Below are positions 1 to 8,033 of a DNA stretch of 64,000 nucleotides, in pieces. Under the pieces are notes generated by a model. The model saw only the letters and a program-made list of their open reading frames with translations. It ran no database searches and had not been told where the DNA came from. Both the position numbers and the translations under genes were made by a program. How positions within the stretch are numbered: position 1 is the stretch's first letter; every line of letters begins with the position of its first letter. Source of the DNA: Methanomicrobiales archaeon HGW-Methanomicrobiales-3 (GTDB taxonomy: Archaea; Halobacteriota; Methanomicrobia; Methanomicrobiales; Methanospirillaceae). The stretch spans positions 62,001 through 126,000 of the forward strand of contig PGYK01000004.1 in the NCBI GenBank assembly GCA_002839605.1. The letters run 5' to 3'.

Positions 1-635
1 ATTTTAGATCGCAAATCTTCAGCATTTGCTTGAACTCGTCTGAGGGCATCGGTTGCAGAACGATGTCGGCTATAATTTGTTTCAAGATTTGCTTTTATCC
101 TTGATTCAAAATCTGATTGTTTTTGCTCCCGTTCTGAACGGAATTTTCCCCACCAAATATCATGCGACCTTTGAATGTCCTGCATTTCATTAAAAATCAT
201 CTGTTTATGTTCAGAGAGCATTTCCGCTTTATTTTCATGCAACATGATACCAGCTTTTTTAAGACACTTCCCATTTTCAATTAAATTTTCAACACGCGGA
301 TAATTAGGGAAACAATCTACCATGCAATAGGTGTATAAATATTCATGGATCTGAGCGTATAGGCCATAGGATTTGCTCATACGTTTTTTATTGGTCTCTT
401 CGATCTCCTCTTTTACACTGGCACAAAGAGAACCTTTTTCATTCCAGAGTTTTTCACGATCTTCACGTGAAAGAGGTTTTAGAGATTTGAATAAAATGTC
501 AATTTCTTTTACTTGTGCCCAAAATGAGGAATAATTACGATTTTTTGAATCAGAATATCCCCGTGCTGAATCACGAAGCATTGATAGATATTGAATTTCC
601 TTTTCAATCTTTGTAGCATTTTCTTTTGCAATCAT
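1..635 (-). CDS. Hypothetical coiled-coil-like protein, C-terminus beyond window
   Basis: The minus frame is open from an ATG at 635 to the window edge (at least 211 codons). A GGAG Shine-Dalgarno motif lies about nine bases upstream. The product begins MIAKENATKIEKEIQYLSML and is rich in Lys, Glu and Gln. The visible 3' part (EREQKQSDFESRIKANLE) could form a coiled coil. No signal peptide, membrane segment or catalytic motif is visible. Base composition is AT-rich, like the cargo genes at 5.5-13.1 kb and unlike the GC-rich genes at 1.8-3.6 kb, so it is probably acquired DNA. I do not recognise the family and assign no function. Confidence 0.7.
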   Translation of the reverse strand, partial: MIAKENATKIEKEIQYLSMLRDSARGYSDSKNRNYSSFWAQVKEIDILFKSLKPLSREDREKLWNEKGSLCASVKEEIEETNKKRMSKSYGLYAQIHEYLYTYCMVDCFPNYPRVENLIENGKCLKKAGIMLHENKAEMLSEHKQMIFNEMQDIQRSHDIWWGKFRSEREQKQSDFESRIKANLETNYSRHRSATDALRRVQANAEDLRSK

Positions 636-743
636 AGAAAATTCTCCAATTTTCAAAGTTTAAATGCAATAGTCGCTCATTTTTTTTTTAATAGTAATAA
701 AATGATTGAAGTTCATCCCGATAAACTTCAATTATCGTTCCAT

Positions 744-1079
744 TCATCGTTGGCGTTTTCTTCCGCTTGCACTGGGATCCATCACCCGAGCAACAAACAA
801 CCCGGCCATAGAGATGAACCGCGGCCAGAAAACATTCCTCACCTGCTGATTCTTCCCGAAGGCCTCGATCACGACATCCACATCAGCATGCAGTCCGCGT
901 TGAATCAGCTTCGGCAGGAACAGGACCGCCGCGCCGATGAACGCAAGCGTGATCTCCATTCCGGGTTTGTATAATCCCCAATAAGTTTTCTGAATTTTTG
1001 ATATTTCGGTCGGAACCAAGTGAAAAAATCCCACTAATATGAAAAACAAAAACTTAATACGAGCTAGTTTAGAATTCAC
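744..1079 (-). pseudogene. Truncated, diverged copy of the membrane-protein gene at 1849-2433
   Basis: Roughly the last 70 residues match the C-terminus of the 194-residue membrane protein downstream. Both contain LAFIGAAVLFLP, PKLIQR, VIEAFGKN and FISMAG. Relative to the full copy it lacks a five-residue block (LFVFL) and its end is replaced by a short basic tail (SGRKRQR). The first 38 or so residues are unrelated to the full gene and AT-rich, so the frame looks fused onto foreign DNA. I read it as a decaying partial duplication; a translated short protein cannot be excluded. It is divergent from the lipoprotein gene starting at 1083. Confidence 0.65.
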
Positions 1080-1082
1080 ACC

Positions 1083-1613
1083 ATGGATAGTAAAAGTGTT
1101 GTGATTATTATAGTTCTGCTAATCTTTGCTGTATGTATTGCAGGATGCTCAAGTACCGCAACCCAATCTAGTACCTCATCACAATCAGCATCCTCAACGG
1201 ATGATGGCGACCGATCCCGTATTCTCAGAGGAATAGAACAAAATAGACTATCCTGCATTAATAATTTACCTCGCAGCTCTTCCACAGATGAGTGTAGTAT
1301 CACTTCATCCAATCAAGAGGCAGCGACGACTTATATCATTTCTCGTATAAAAGATATTGAAGATAAATGTCTTGCAACGCTTCCGAGATCAAAATCAACT
1401 GATGAATGTAAATTTTCAAATAAGGACAAATTGGATTTCGGATACTTGGGATACGACTGTTACTGTACAGCTGCGATGAATAATAGGGGGATAAAAATCG
1501 GAAGTGGGTCAAAGTGTGTAGACTTCGGCATGCATCTTATATGTTCCGATAGAACGATGTTTGTGAGCGATCCTCCAGAGATACATAATACTTGTTTCTT
1601 AACCAAGTATTGA
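1083..1613 (+). CDS. Small secreted lipoprotein with duplicated cysteine motif
   Basis: A 176-residue product starts MDSKSVVIIIVLLIF and ends its hydrophobic segment in the lipobox IAGC (Cys22). This points to export and lipid anchoring on the outer face of the membrane. A Ser/Thr-rich stretch follows. The mature part has an internal duplication: CINNLPRSSSTDEC and CLATLPRSKSTDEC, about 40 residues apart. More cysteines occur in the C-terminal third (GYDCYCTAA, KCVDF, LICSD, NTCF). Paired cysteines in an exported protein suggest disulfides. No catalytic family is recognised. Composition is AT-rich like the neighbouring cargo genes. Confidence 0.7.
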   Translation: MDSKSVVIIIVLLIFAVCIAGCSSTATQSSTSSQSASSTDDGDRSRILRGIEQNRLSCINNLPRSSSTDECSITSSNQEAATTYIISRIKDIEDKCLATLPRSKSTDECKFSNKDKLDFGYLGYDCYCTAAMNNRGIKIGSGSKCVDFGMHLICSDRTMFVSDPPEIHNTCFLTKY

Positions 1614-1848
1614 TTTATCTCGTTATCCAATAGGATTATTTTTTTTAATAATTTTCCTCAATAAAAATTTTTAAAATCAATCACCAAAAACTCAAAACAG
1701 TTACATTGTCGGAATAAATCATGTTGAGAATTGAACTCTCGGTGTAAATGGGTCCTATGGGGATTGTGACAAAATAGTCAACTTCTTTTTTTTGGAAATA
1801 TCTACAATCAATTGCGTGATATTTTAAAAAAAAAATGTGTTTTTTTAT

Positions 1849-2433
1849 TCACACCCCCATCCCCATCACCATCCCAACCACCTGCTGAGCTGTCACCGGG
1901 TCCAGGACCTGTGCAACAACCAGCCCCGCCATCGAGATGAACAGGGTCCAGAACACTTTCTTCACCTGCTCATTCTTCCCGAATGCCTCGATCACGGCAG
2001 CCGCATCCGCCTTCATCGCCCGCTGGATCAGCTTCGGCAGGAACACAAACAGCGGCAGGAACAGGACCGCCGCGCCGATGAATGCCAGGGACAACTCCGT
2101 CCGGCCCGCCATGAAGATTCCGAGCGGGACCGCAAACACCCCGGCCAGGATCGCGGCCATCCCGACCTCACCGAACCAGAAGTAATGCCGCTTCTCGGCA
2201 TAGGTAAACCGTTCGATGTCGGTCAGCTCAGGCAATGCGAAGATGCCGAGCGTGTTCAGCATCCCGTACCAGACCGCGTGCGTCTCCTCCGGGTCCGCAA
2301 CGACACCGAGAAAGAGGATCGCGATTGGCACGATGAGCAGCAGAAGGGGAAGGTGGGCCAGCACCAGGACCAGCCCGAGCAGGATCCCGGTCCCGCAGAT
2401 GGCGCACCGGGTCTGCATCTCGTTCTCAAACAT
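1849..2433 (-). CDS. Multi-pass membrane protein, unknown function
   Basis: The 194-residue product starts MFENEMQTRCAICGTG. A longer in-frame reading upstream to 2712 is only a shadow of the next gene, so I use the ATG at 2433. It overlaps the end of the upstream gene by eight bases, indicating translational coupling. Hydrophobic segments lie near residues 12-48, 90-110, 115-140 and 160-185, with a charged loop EAFGKNEQVKKVFW before the last. CxxC near the N-terminus (CAIC) could bind metal but is a single pair. A degenerate partial copy lies at 744-1079. It forms the end of a three-gene operon and may belong to the integrated element. Function unknown. Confidence 0.75.
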   Translation of the reverse strand: MFENEMQTRCAICGTGILLGLVLVLAHLPLLLLIVPIAILFLGVVADPEETHAVWYGMLNTLGIFALPELTDIERFTYAEKRHYFWFGEVGMAAILAGVFAVPLGIFMAGRTELSLAFIGAAVLFLPLFVFLPKLIQRAMKADAAAVIEAFGKNEQVKKVFWTLFISMAGLVVAQVLDPVTAQQVVGMVMGMGV

Positions 2434-2899
2434 CGCCGTCCTCCGCAATCCGGATCTCGAAGACCGGGCTGATGTATCCACCATTGGCCGGGCTGAAATC
2501 CCGGACCCGGCCCATCTGGGCAAACTTGCGCCGGCCCGTCCGGATCTGGATCGTGTGGATGCCCGGGGCCCGGGGATACACCCGCCGCCCGTCCACGTCC
2601 CGCATCTCCGCATACGGCGGGATGTTAAACCAGTCCGGCCAGAACCGGACCCCTCGCGGGATATCGGTTCCCCGGTACAGGTCCTGCAACCGCATGGGCG
2701 ACATCCGGTCATAGATCACATCGATGATCAGGTTCTCGTCGCCCTGCTCCGCGTGCAGGTACAGCTCATAGAAGATAGGATTGCGCCGCACTTCCTCGCG
2801 GGTCAGCGGGGTGCGGACCGTGAGCGGCTCAAGGCCGCCGAACTTCCCGCGATACAGCCCGGTCACGGTAGCGACTGGCTGCACGTTCTCAGAATCCAT
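2426..2899 (-). CDS. Hypothetical 157-residue soluble protein
   Basis: The start at 2899 (MDSENVQPVATVTG) has a strong Shine-Dalgarno (AAGGAGG) seven bases upstream; the upstream in-frame extension is a shadow of the 54-residue gene. The product has no signal or membrane segments. It is rich in Arg, Pro and aromatic residues (FWPDWFNIPPYAEM, RVYPRAPGIHTIQIRTGRRK), with a beta-rich appearance in its second half. The start overlaps the stop of the upstream small gene (ATG at 2897-2899, TGA at 2889-2891), and its end overlaps the membrane-protein start, so the three genes are one operon. I do not recognise the family; a structural or accessory role in a mobile element is only a guess. Confidence 0.7.
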   Translation of the reverse strand: MDSENVQPVATVTGLYRGKFGGLEPLTVRTPLTREEVRRNPIFYELYLHAEQGDENLIIDVIYDRMSPMRLQDLYRGTDIPRGVRFWPDWFNIPPYAEMRDVDGRRVYPRAPGIHTIQIRTGRRKFAQMGRVRDFSPANGGYISPVFEIRIAEDGDV

Positions 2900-3053
2900 G
2901 ATATTCCTCCTTGCATTGTTCGTGCTCGTCCCGGAGTTTCTTGAACTCCTCGACGACCTCATCATATTTGCCGATCTTCTGGTAGATGGCAAACAGCATG
3001 GGATAGAGCGGAAGCACGGTGGCAAGCACTATCCCCAGAATTTCCGTTTCCAT
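2889..3053 (-). CDS. Small single-pass membrane protein (54 aa)
   Basis: ATG at 3053 is preceded by GGAGG at a spacing of about six bases. The product (METEILGIVLATVLPLYPML...) has one hydrophobic segment at residues 5-24. A charged, helical tail follows (KIGKYDEVVEEFKKLRDEHE) and ends EEYHGF. The TGA stop overlaps the next gene's start region by eleven bases. Size, good RBS and coupling make it a credible gene despite its length. The topology (short N-terminal anchor, amphipathic cytoplasmic helix) resembles many small accessory membrane proteins. Function unknown. Confidence 0.65.
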   Translation of the reverse strand: METEILGIVLATVLPLYPMLFAIYQKIGKYDEVVEEFKKLRDEHEQCKEEYHGF

Positions 3054-3140
3054 AACGGTCCTCCGCAAATGACGAGAGAACCAAAAAGAGAGGGTGACCG
3101 GGGGGCCACTCTCCCCGCCGGCTCTGTTCGTCAGGCAGTT

Positions 3141-3644
3141 CTAGGCGAGAGCTGCCACGGTGTCCGCCCAGGTCTCAACATTCGTCCGGATTGCGTCATC
3201 CGAGTACGAGGTGATGGTGACCCGGTCGCGGCTGAAGTTCACCATGTAGATCTCGCCGTTGGCGTCATGGCACTTCAGGGTCGCGGAGAAGCCATCCTTC
3301 CCGAGATCGTGGACCACGGTTCCGCCGTGAGCCGTGCTGACCGCAGCAGCGGCAAGCACCGCAGTCACACCGGCATTGAACTTTGCCAGCGTGTCGAACT
3401 TGTGGCTGCCCGTGCCAACGGTCTTGGCCTCAAGGTCCTGGTAGACGAACTTGGCGGTGTATGCCTCCTTGGTCTTCTCGACCGGTTCATGGGTCACACC
3501 GCCGGTCATATACGATACACACTCAAAGGGATTGTCGTCGATGACCGACTGGACGATCGTGTTGAACGTCGCGACATCCGCAATGGGTTCTGCAAGGGTG
3601 CGGACTGCACTCTTGACATTTGCACTCTGTACGAAATCTGCCAT
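3141..3644 (-). CDS. Hypothetical 167-residue protein
   Basis: Starts MADFVQSANVKSAVRTLAEP with a GGGAGTG motif upstream. The product is soluble, Ala/Thr/Val-rich, with mixed helix and strand; the C-terminal half (KDGFSATLKCHDANGEIYMV, RDRVTITSYSDD) looks like a beta sheet. No known motif is visible. The first 20 bases of the gene and about 80 bases of upstream DNA are repeated at 5361-5458, where only the first codons remain. So the 5' end of this gene was duplicated or used as a recombination site. It reads in the same direction as, and 87 bases upstream of, the three-gene operon ending at 1849. Function unknown. Confidence 0.7.
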   Translation of the reverse strand: MADFVQSANVKSAVRTLAEPIADVATFNTIVQSVIDDNPFECVSYMTGGVTHEPVEKTKEAYTAKFVYQDLEAKTVGTGSHKFDTLAKFNAGVTAVLAAAAVSTAHGGTVVHDLGKDGFSATLKCHDANGEIYMVNFSRDRVTITSYSDDAIRTNVETWADTVAALA

Positions 3645-3723
3645 TTCTTCACTCCCGCCCTTGGGCCCTTGGGCTGAATAGTACTCTGTGGGAGGCGGGG
3701 CTTAGGTTTTACTGAAGGGAGGA
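3625..3723. repeat. Direct repeat, left copy (about 98 bp)
   Basis: This segment holds the first 20 bases of the 167-residue gene plus its upstream region. It recurs at 5361-5458 with only a small difference near the start codon (CCATTTCTTCACTCC against CCATACTTCACTCC). The two copies bracket the lipoprotein/DUF3006 cassette. Confidence 0.9.
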
Positions 3724-3756
3724 TTGCAAATGCAAATGCACGATGAACTGAATTTT

Positions 3757-3906
3757 TTATTGCCTGAGTGGTATTCCCTTACCTGGGACGCTCGGAGGAT
3801 GATGCTCATATTGTAACTCATCACATGGCAATTTCATCAGGATCTTGTCCGGGTCCATGAAGATGATCTTCAGGAGTTCATAGACTTGGCGCGGAAAGGA
3901 AGCAAC
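3757..3906 (-). pseudogene. Remnant of an unidentified coding sequence
   Basis: A minus-strand frame of about 50 codons ending in TAA at 3757 reads like the C-terminal tail of a protein (RQVYELLKIIFMDPDKILMK, then LPCDELQYEHHPP). It has no start codon of its own and is cut off by a stop upstream. It lies just inside the left direct repeat. It may be what remains of a gene displaced by the insertion. The source family is not recognised. Confidence 0.35.
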
Positions 3907-3944
3907 TGATCATTTTTATCATCTCACTAAAACTATTAACCAGT

Positions 3945-5093
3945 ATGAAAACTCTTCCAATCTTTGCTTTTTTCGTAATCCTACTCCTTTTATTTTCCGG
4001 GTGTAGTGCCCCATCAAAAGATACAACGCTTACTCCTACAACACCGATACCTTCACAACTTGAAATCCCGGTACCTGTCAGCACAACAATCCCCATTACA
4101 CAGACCGTAACACAACCACCAACACTTGTTTCATCATCAGGAGAAATGATCGTGTCCTTCATTGATGTCGGGCAGGGCGATTCAGAGCTTATCCAATTCC
4201 CCTCTGGAAAAACTATGCTGATTGATGCCGGACCAACAAACGCCGGTTCGACAGTTGCGGATTACCTCAGGAGCCAGGGGATCTCAACAATTGATATGGT
4301 TGTGGCAACTCACCCTCATGAGGACCATATCGGGGGAATGTCAGAGGTCCTGAATGGATTCAGTGTGAAACAGTTCATCGATAGCGGATATCCGCATACT
4401 ACAAGCACCTTTGAGAATATGCTAAACCTCATCGATACGAAAAATATCCCGTTCCGGACGGTTTCAAAAGGGGATACGATTTCCCTGGATCCTGCCGTTT
4501 CTATCAGCGTACTAAACCCCCCTTCGACATTTTCCGATGACCTCAACGAAAACTCAGTAGTTCTTAAAATGACATACGGAAAAGTAACCTACCTTTTTAC
4601 AGGTGATGCAGGGGGGATATCGGATCACGCGGATATTCTAAAAGTGCCGCATCACGGCAGTAATACAGGGTCATCAACTCTCTTACAGATTGCCCCCTCT
4701 GTCAGTGTAATTGAAGTGGGTGCGGATAATTCATACGGTCATCCAACAGCAAAGGTTCTGCAACTATTGGAACAGGCAGGATCACAAGTCTATAGAACCG
4801 ATTTGAATGGACACGTTGTGATAACCTCTGATGGGAATACCTATTCAGTCAGCCAAACCAAAAACGCCCTGGCAACAACATCAAAAACGATATACCCGGT
4901 TACTACAACAGGTTCCAGTGTTGTGAGCGGAAATACTGCTTTCTGCGATTGTTCAAAAAATACCTATAACTGTCCTGATTTCCCCTTATCGGATGGGGCC
5001 GGTGCTCAGCAATGTTATGATTATTGCATATCGCAGGGAAAGGGAGATGTTCACGGTCTTGATCGTGACAAAGACGGCAGCGCATGTGAATGA
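3945..5093 (+). CDS. Secreted ComEC-like metallo-beta-lactamase-fold lipoprotein with excalibur-like C-terminus
   Basis: The signal peptide ends in the lipobox FSGC (Cys20), followed by a Thr/Pro-rich spacer to about residue 65. A metallo-beta-lactamase-fold domain of the ComEC/Rec2 C-terminal type follows. Its signatures are FIDVGQGDSELIQFPSGK, LIDAGP, the metal motif THPHEDHIGG (about residues 122-131), LFTGDAGG and VPHHGSNTGSS. Free-standing proteins of this type are usually exported hydrolases, possibly nucleases or phosphodiesterases. The last 50 residues contain four cysteines and end in DRDKDGSACE, the calcium-binding excalibur-like motif. The substrate is not predictable. The DUF3006 gene follows seven bases later, the common partner of such enzymes. 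Confidence 0.85.
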   Translation: MKTLPIFAFFVILLLLFSGCSAPSKDTTLTPTTPIPSQLEIPVPVSTTIPITQTVTQPPTLVSSSGEMIVSFIDVGQGDSELIQFPSGKTMLIDAGPTNAGSTVADYLRSQGISTIDMVVATHPHEDHIGGMSEVLNGFSVKQFIDSGYPHTTSTFENMLNLIDTKNIPFRTVSKGDTISLDPAVSISVLNPPSTFSDDLNENSVVLKMTYGKVTYLFTGDAGGISDHADILKVPHHGSNTGSSTLLQIAPSVSVIEVGADNSYGHPTAKVLQLLEQAGSQVYRTDLNGHVVITSDGNTYSVSQTKNALATTSKTIYPVTTTGSSVVSGNTAFCDCSKNTYNCPDFPLSDGAGAQQCYDYCISQGKGDVHGLDRDKDGSACE

Positions 5094-5099
5094 CAGGAG

Positions 5100-5342
5100 T
5101 TGATTCAAATTAAGGCAACAATTGATAGAATCGAAGGAACGATAGCGGTTCTGGTCACGCGGGAAGATCCTCCGGTGATATTCAACCTGCCGTTATCCTT
5201 TTTGACAGATATGCGAGAGGGAGATATTGTGGATATTACCATCCGAAAGGACCCGGAGAGCACGAAAGCGGCTAAGGCAAGAGTATCTTCGCTCATAGAA
5301 AAATTAAAACAGAAATCAAAAACGGATGATCTCAATCAATAA
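5100..5342 (+). CDS. DUF3006 family protein
   Basis: The product of about 80 residues carries the family signature IDRIEGTIAVLVTREDPP near its N-terminus and a Lys-rich C-terminus. DUF3006 proteins are small beta-rich proteins, often encoded beside ComEC-like metallo-hydrolases, as here. The start is uncertain. TTG at 5100 directly abuts the AGGAG motif at 5095-5099, which is too close for a normal ribosome site, and no ATG or GTG lies in frame nearby. The gap to the previous stop is six bases, so the two genes are co-transcribed. Role unknown, perhaps a modulator of the neighbouring enzyme. Confidence 0.75.
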   Translation: MIQIKATIDRIEGTIAVLVTREDPPVIFNLPLSFLTDMREGDIVDITIRKDPESTKAAKARVSSLIEKLKQKSKTDDLNQ

Positions 5343-5360
5343 TCATTCACTCTTTTATCC

Positions 5361-5458
5361 CTCTGTACGAAATCTGCCATACTTCACTCCCGCCCTTGGG
5401 CCCTTGGGCTGAATAGTACTCTGTGGGAGGCGGGGCTTAGGTTTTACTGAAGGGAGGC
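5361..5458. repeat. Direct repeat, right copy (about 98 bp)
   Basis: Near-identical to 3625-3723, including the first codons of the 167-residue gene (CTCTGTACGAAATCTGCCAT), but here no downstream gene body follows on the minus strand. It is therefore an orphan gene start. The pair flank an insert of about 1.64 kb. Confidence 0.9.
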
Positions 5459-5520
5459 GTGGGCCTGCCCCTCAGAGATTTATTTCGAGATTTTGGTCAT
5501 TCCTCGAAATTCAGAATAGT

Positions 5521-6552
5521 TTATGTTTCGGAATTTCCCGAGACAGGGACACAAATGAATTGAATGGGTTTTCGCGAAGTCTGATGCGTCAAATCCCCTT
5601 CGATAACAAAATATTTTATTAGAGTCTTTGTCTTATCAAAATCGTAAAGTCGATAAAGATAATATTTTTCTGCATTTTCTTGAGAACAAGTGAATTCGGT
5701 CTCGGAGAGGATGAATGGTTCGGATTTTCCGCTCGTTGTGGTTTTCACTTCAATATATTTTATTTTCCCGTCAGGTGTGACCGATTGAATGTCGTATCCT
5801 AACCCATCTCCCTGGGTTTTTGCAACATGTTCAATTCTCTCGATCATGCTGGGAGCATTCGCTTTTCGGAGAATTGCTTTTTCAATCTCGATCACCGCAA
5901 GTTCGCCCGCGTCTCCGATAACAGTATTCTTTTGATTTTTAGTAATATAATCCGTTTTTCTTCCAACAAATTTCTTCGGCTTCGAATTACTGGCAATTGG
6001 TTCGCAATCTGGTGATTCTGTTTGAAGATAGGATATTGAATTATCCGAGCTCTTCAGGAGGGAAAAATTATCCGGGATTAATTCAAGCTCATGATTAGGA
6101 TCATCATCCGAAGAGGTTTCTGAATATGATTCACTATTGAATTCAACCTCATATTCATTTGCAATATTCTTTTTCAAAAATTTTAGAGTGGGAGTGTCGC
6201 TTGTTTTTTTGCCATTTCGGTTAAAATACTCAACCCATTCGGGAAATTTTGTTTGTATCAGCTTTTGAAAATCGCTTTTCCACAACAATCGGGTTCTTGG
6301 ATTATTCTCATTAAGCATCTCGAAATGAGCAACAAAACTTTTTGTTCTAAAAGACAAGGCGATTTGTCTTTTATCGCCGACACTCAAAGAGTCAATATCA
6401 AAAAATGAGCGAATCTCAATGGGAATTCCTGTTCCGTGATGTAGGAAAGAGGATTTGTCCATTTGTTTAACGGCAATGAGATTGGATAGGATTTTCCAAG
6501 AATAGAATTCGTATTCAAATACCGGGTCGGCTCTCTTTTTCGGCACAACCAA
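5521..6552 (-). CDS. DUF3883-domain protein, divergent from the NurA-HerA operon
   Basis: The C-terminal 130 residues show the DUF3883 pattern: GDAGELAVIEIEKAILRK, GDGLGYDIQSVTPDGKIKYI, EVKTTTSG and an NAEKYYLYRLYDFD segment. The GYDI...IEVKTT core resembles PD-(D/E)xK nuclease folds, and the domain is frequent in restriction and defence loci. The N-terminal part is unassigned. The start is a problem. TTG at 6552 is the first recognised start, but the same frame continues upstream to 6648 with protein-like sequence (RIEVALRFQF, ANKYLTEKQF) and no ATG, GTG or TTG. Either a rare start (ATT at 6627, 11 bases after GGAG) or a 5' frameshift is likely. It faces the operon beginning at 6835. Confidence 0.75.
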   Translation of the reverse strand: MVVPKKRADPVFEYEFYSWKILSNLIAVKQMDKSSFLHHGTGIPIEIRSFFDIDSLSVGDKRQIALSFRTKSFVAHFEMLNENNPRTRLLWKSDFQKLIQTKFPEWVEYFNRNGKKTSDTPTLKFLKKNIANEYEVEFNSESYSETSSDDDPNHELELIPDNFSLLKSSDNSISYLQTESPDCEPIASNSKPKKFVGRKTDYITKNQKNTVIGDAGELAVIEIEKAILRKANAPSMIERIEHVAKTQGDGLGYDIQSVTPDGKIKYIEVKTTTSGKSEPFILSETEFTCSQENAEKYYLYRLYDFDKTKTLIKYFVIEGDLTHQTSRKPIQFICVPVSGNSET

Positions 6553-6834
6553 AAATTGTTTTTCCGTGAGATATTTGTTTGCAGCGGTTTCCCTTCCAGA
6601 GAATTGAAATCGAAGCGCAACTTCAATTCTGACTTCTTCTCCATAGTTTTATCGAATCGTGCTGGAAAGATTGATGCCCGGATAGAATAAACTGAAAATA
6701 ATGTCTCGCCTTGAATTTGCCTTTGCTCTTTTCGGTATGGTACTGGCGAGCTTCTGGCCGTTGAGCTTCTTGACGCAGGTTAGTGGACGTCTGGACTGTG
6801 TAATTTTGTGTGATAGCAGAAGAGTGCGGATAGT

Positions 6835-8022
6835 ATGATTGAGGCAATCGGTAAACCCAAAGATAACAAAGTCATGAATATCTTAGCCGAAGTAACTGGC
6901 GGGAAGAGTTACAAGGCACACAAATATGCTCTTGACCACTCGGAACGGCCTTCGGTAGATTATGGCCCGAGTGAGATTGTTTGGAGACGAAGAGCGGAGA
7001 CTTCCCCACAAAAAAACTACATAGATTTATCAAACAGATGTAAGAAGCTCGCCAGTCAGGATGATCAGATCCTGAGCTATTTCTTGGACGGTTCGCGCAG
7101 GGTTTTTAAAGTTGATGATATGGCTTATTCACAATCGGGTAATCGAAGTGTGATTTATCCCGTAGTAGCCGGGCAGATAGGAGTTGGATGTTGCCGTCGT
7201 GTTGACAAAAAGATGATTCCTGCCCGGTTCAAGCGCGAGTTTGTATTATCCATGCCTGATGTGGCAGACGCAGACGGAAAATCAGGATTTTGGCCAGCGA
7301 CAGTAAAAAAACTTAATGAATGTGACGAATTAAAAAGACTCGGAATGGTGTTCTCATCAATTCTTCCATATAAAACATCTAAAAATGATGATAAAAAATA
7401 CGAGGATCGAGCCACCGCAGCTATCCAAGATAGAATGATTGATCGTGAGAAAGAATTAGTAGCGGAACTCGTCCGCGAGGGCATGTTGGATCAGGACAAC
7501 TATTTAGTTAAGGATGGATCTTTGGAATATCGTCCAACTAAGGAAGATAAATCCGACAAGAAAAAATATCAGACCTTCAAGAACAACTACAACTGGGTTA
7601 TTGGGGCCTCAAAAAATTTTAATCCGGAGGTTTGTATGGATGCTAATGGCCATCCAAATCCCGGATTTATTGCAGAGTTGCCACTTTACCATCGCACACC
7701 TGTTGCTGAATATGAGAACGATATGCTTGGGGACATCAAATTTGCAGTATGGTATATCAGATTACGGGATAAAAACCGGACCCGAACTCCATTCGATGGT
7801 ATTCTTAAAGTGGAAAAAATTCTCGTAACAGAGGAAGAGAATGAACGCGGTATCGAGAGCGATCTCGTGGATACATTGAGCGCTTATCTTATGAATGAAA
7901 GGAATCCTGTTTGCTATGGATCAGATCTCCGTTGGGCGAATCACCTATACCCGATTTATCTGACAGAGTCATTTGTTAAGTCTCGGTATTTGAGTACGGA
8001 AAGTTTTCTACATTTGTTCTAA
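6835..8022 (+). CDS. NurA-like nuclease, first gene of a four-gene system
   Basis: The 395-residue product has the NurA pattern: a first acidic motif LDGSRRVF (Asp85), a second motif VKDGSLEYR (Asp227), VIGASKNF (Lys260), and a C-terminal WANHLYPIYLTES. NurA proteins are 5'-3' exonucleases/endonucleases that work with the hexameric HerA translocase in archaeal DNA-end processing. This copy is longer and more divergent than housekeeping NurA, with a charged insert at about residues 180-250. The next gene is HerA-like and begins 12 bases after the stop, supporting the pairing. Composition is AT-rich, unlike the core genome. The start at 6835 has only a weak GGA motif. Activity is inferred from motifs and context. 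Confidence 0.75.
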   Translation: MIEAIGKPKDNKVMNILAEVTGGKSYKAHKYALDHSERPSVDYGPSEIVWRRRAETSPQKNYIDLSNRCKKLASQDDQILSYFLDGSRRVFKVDDMAYSQSGNRSVIYPVVAGQIGVGCCRRVDKKMIPARFKREFVLSMPDVADADGKSGFWPATVKKLNECDELKRLGMVFSSILPYKTSKNDDKKYEDRATAAIQDRMIDREKELVAELVREGMLDQDNYLVKDGSLEYRPTKEDKSDKKKYQTFKNNYNWVIGASKNFNPEVCMDANGHPNPGFIAELPLYHRTPVAEYENDMLGDIKFAVWYIRLRDKNRTRTPFDGILKVEKILVTEEENERGIESDLVDTLSAYLMNERNPVCYGSDLRWANHLYPIYLTESFVKSRYLSTESFLHLF

Positions 8023-8033
8023 AGGGGGGTAAC

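Noticed and set aside
2433-2712. N-terminal extension of the membrane protein to 2712
   Set aside because: The extension overlaps the 157-residue gene, is rich in Arg/Gly/Ser as shadows are, and the ATG at 2433 has proper operon coupling.
6703-6837. A 44-codon plus-strand frame (MSRLEFAFALFGMVLASFWP) before the NurA gene
   Set aside because: It looks weakly membrane-like, but has no ribosome site and overlaps the divergent promoter region; chance is likely.
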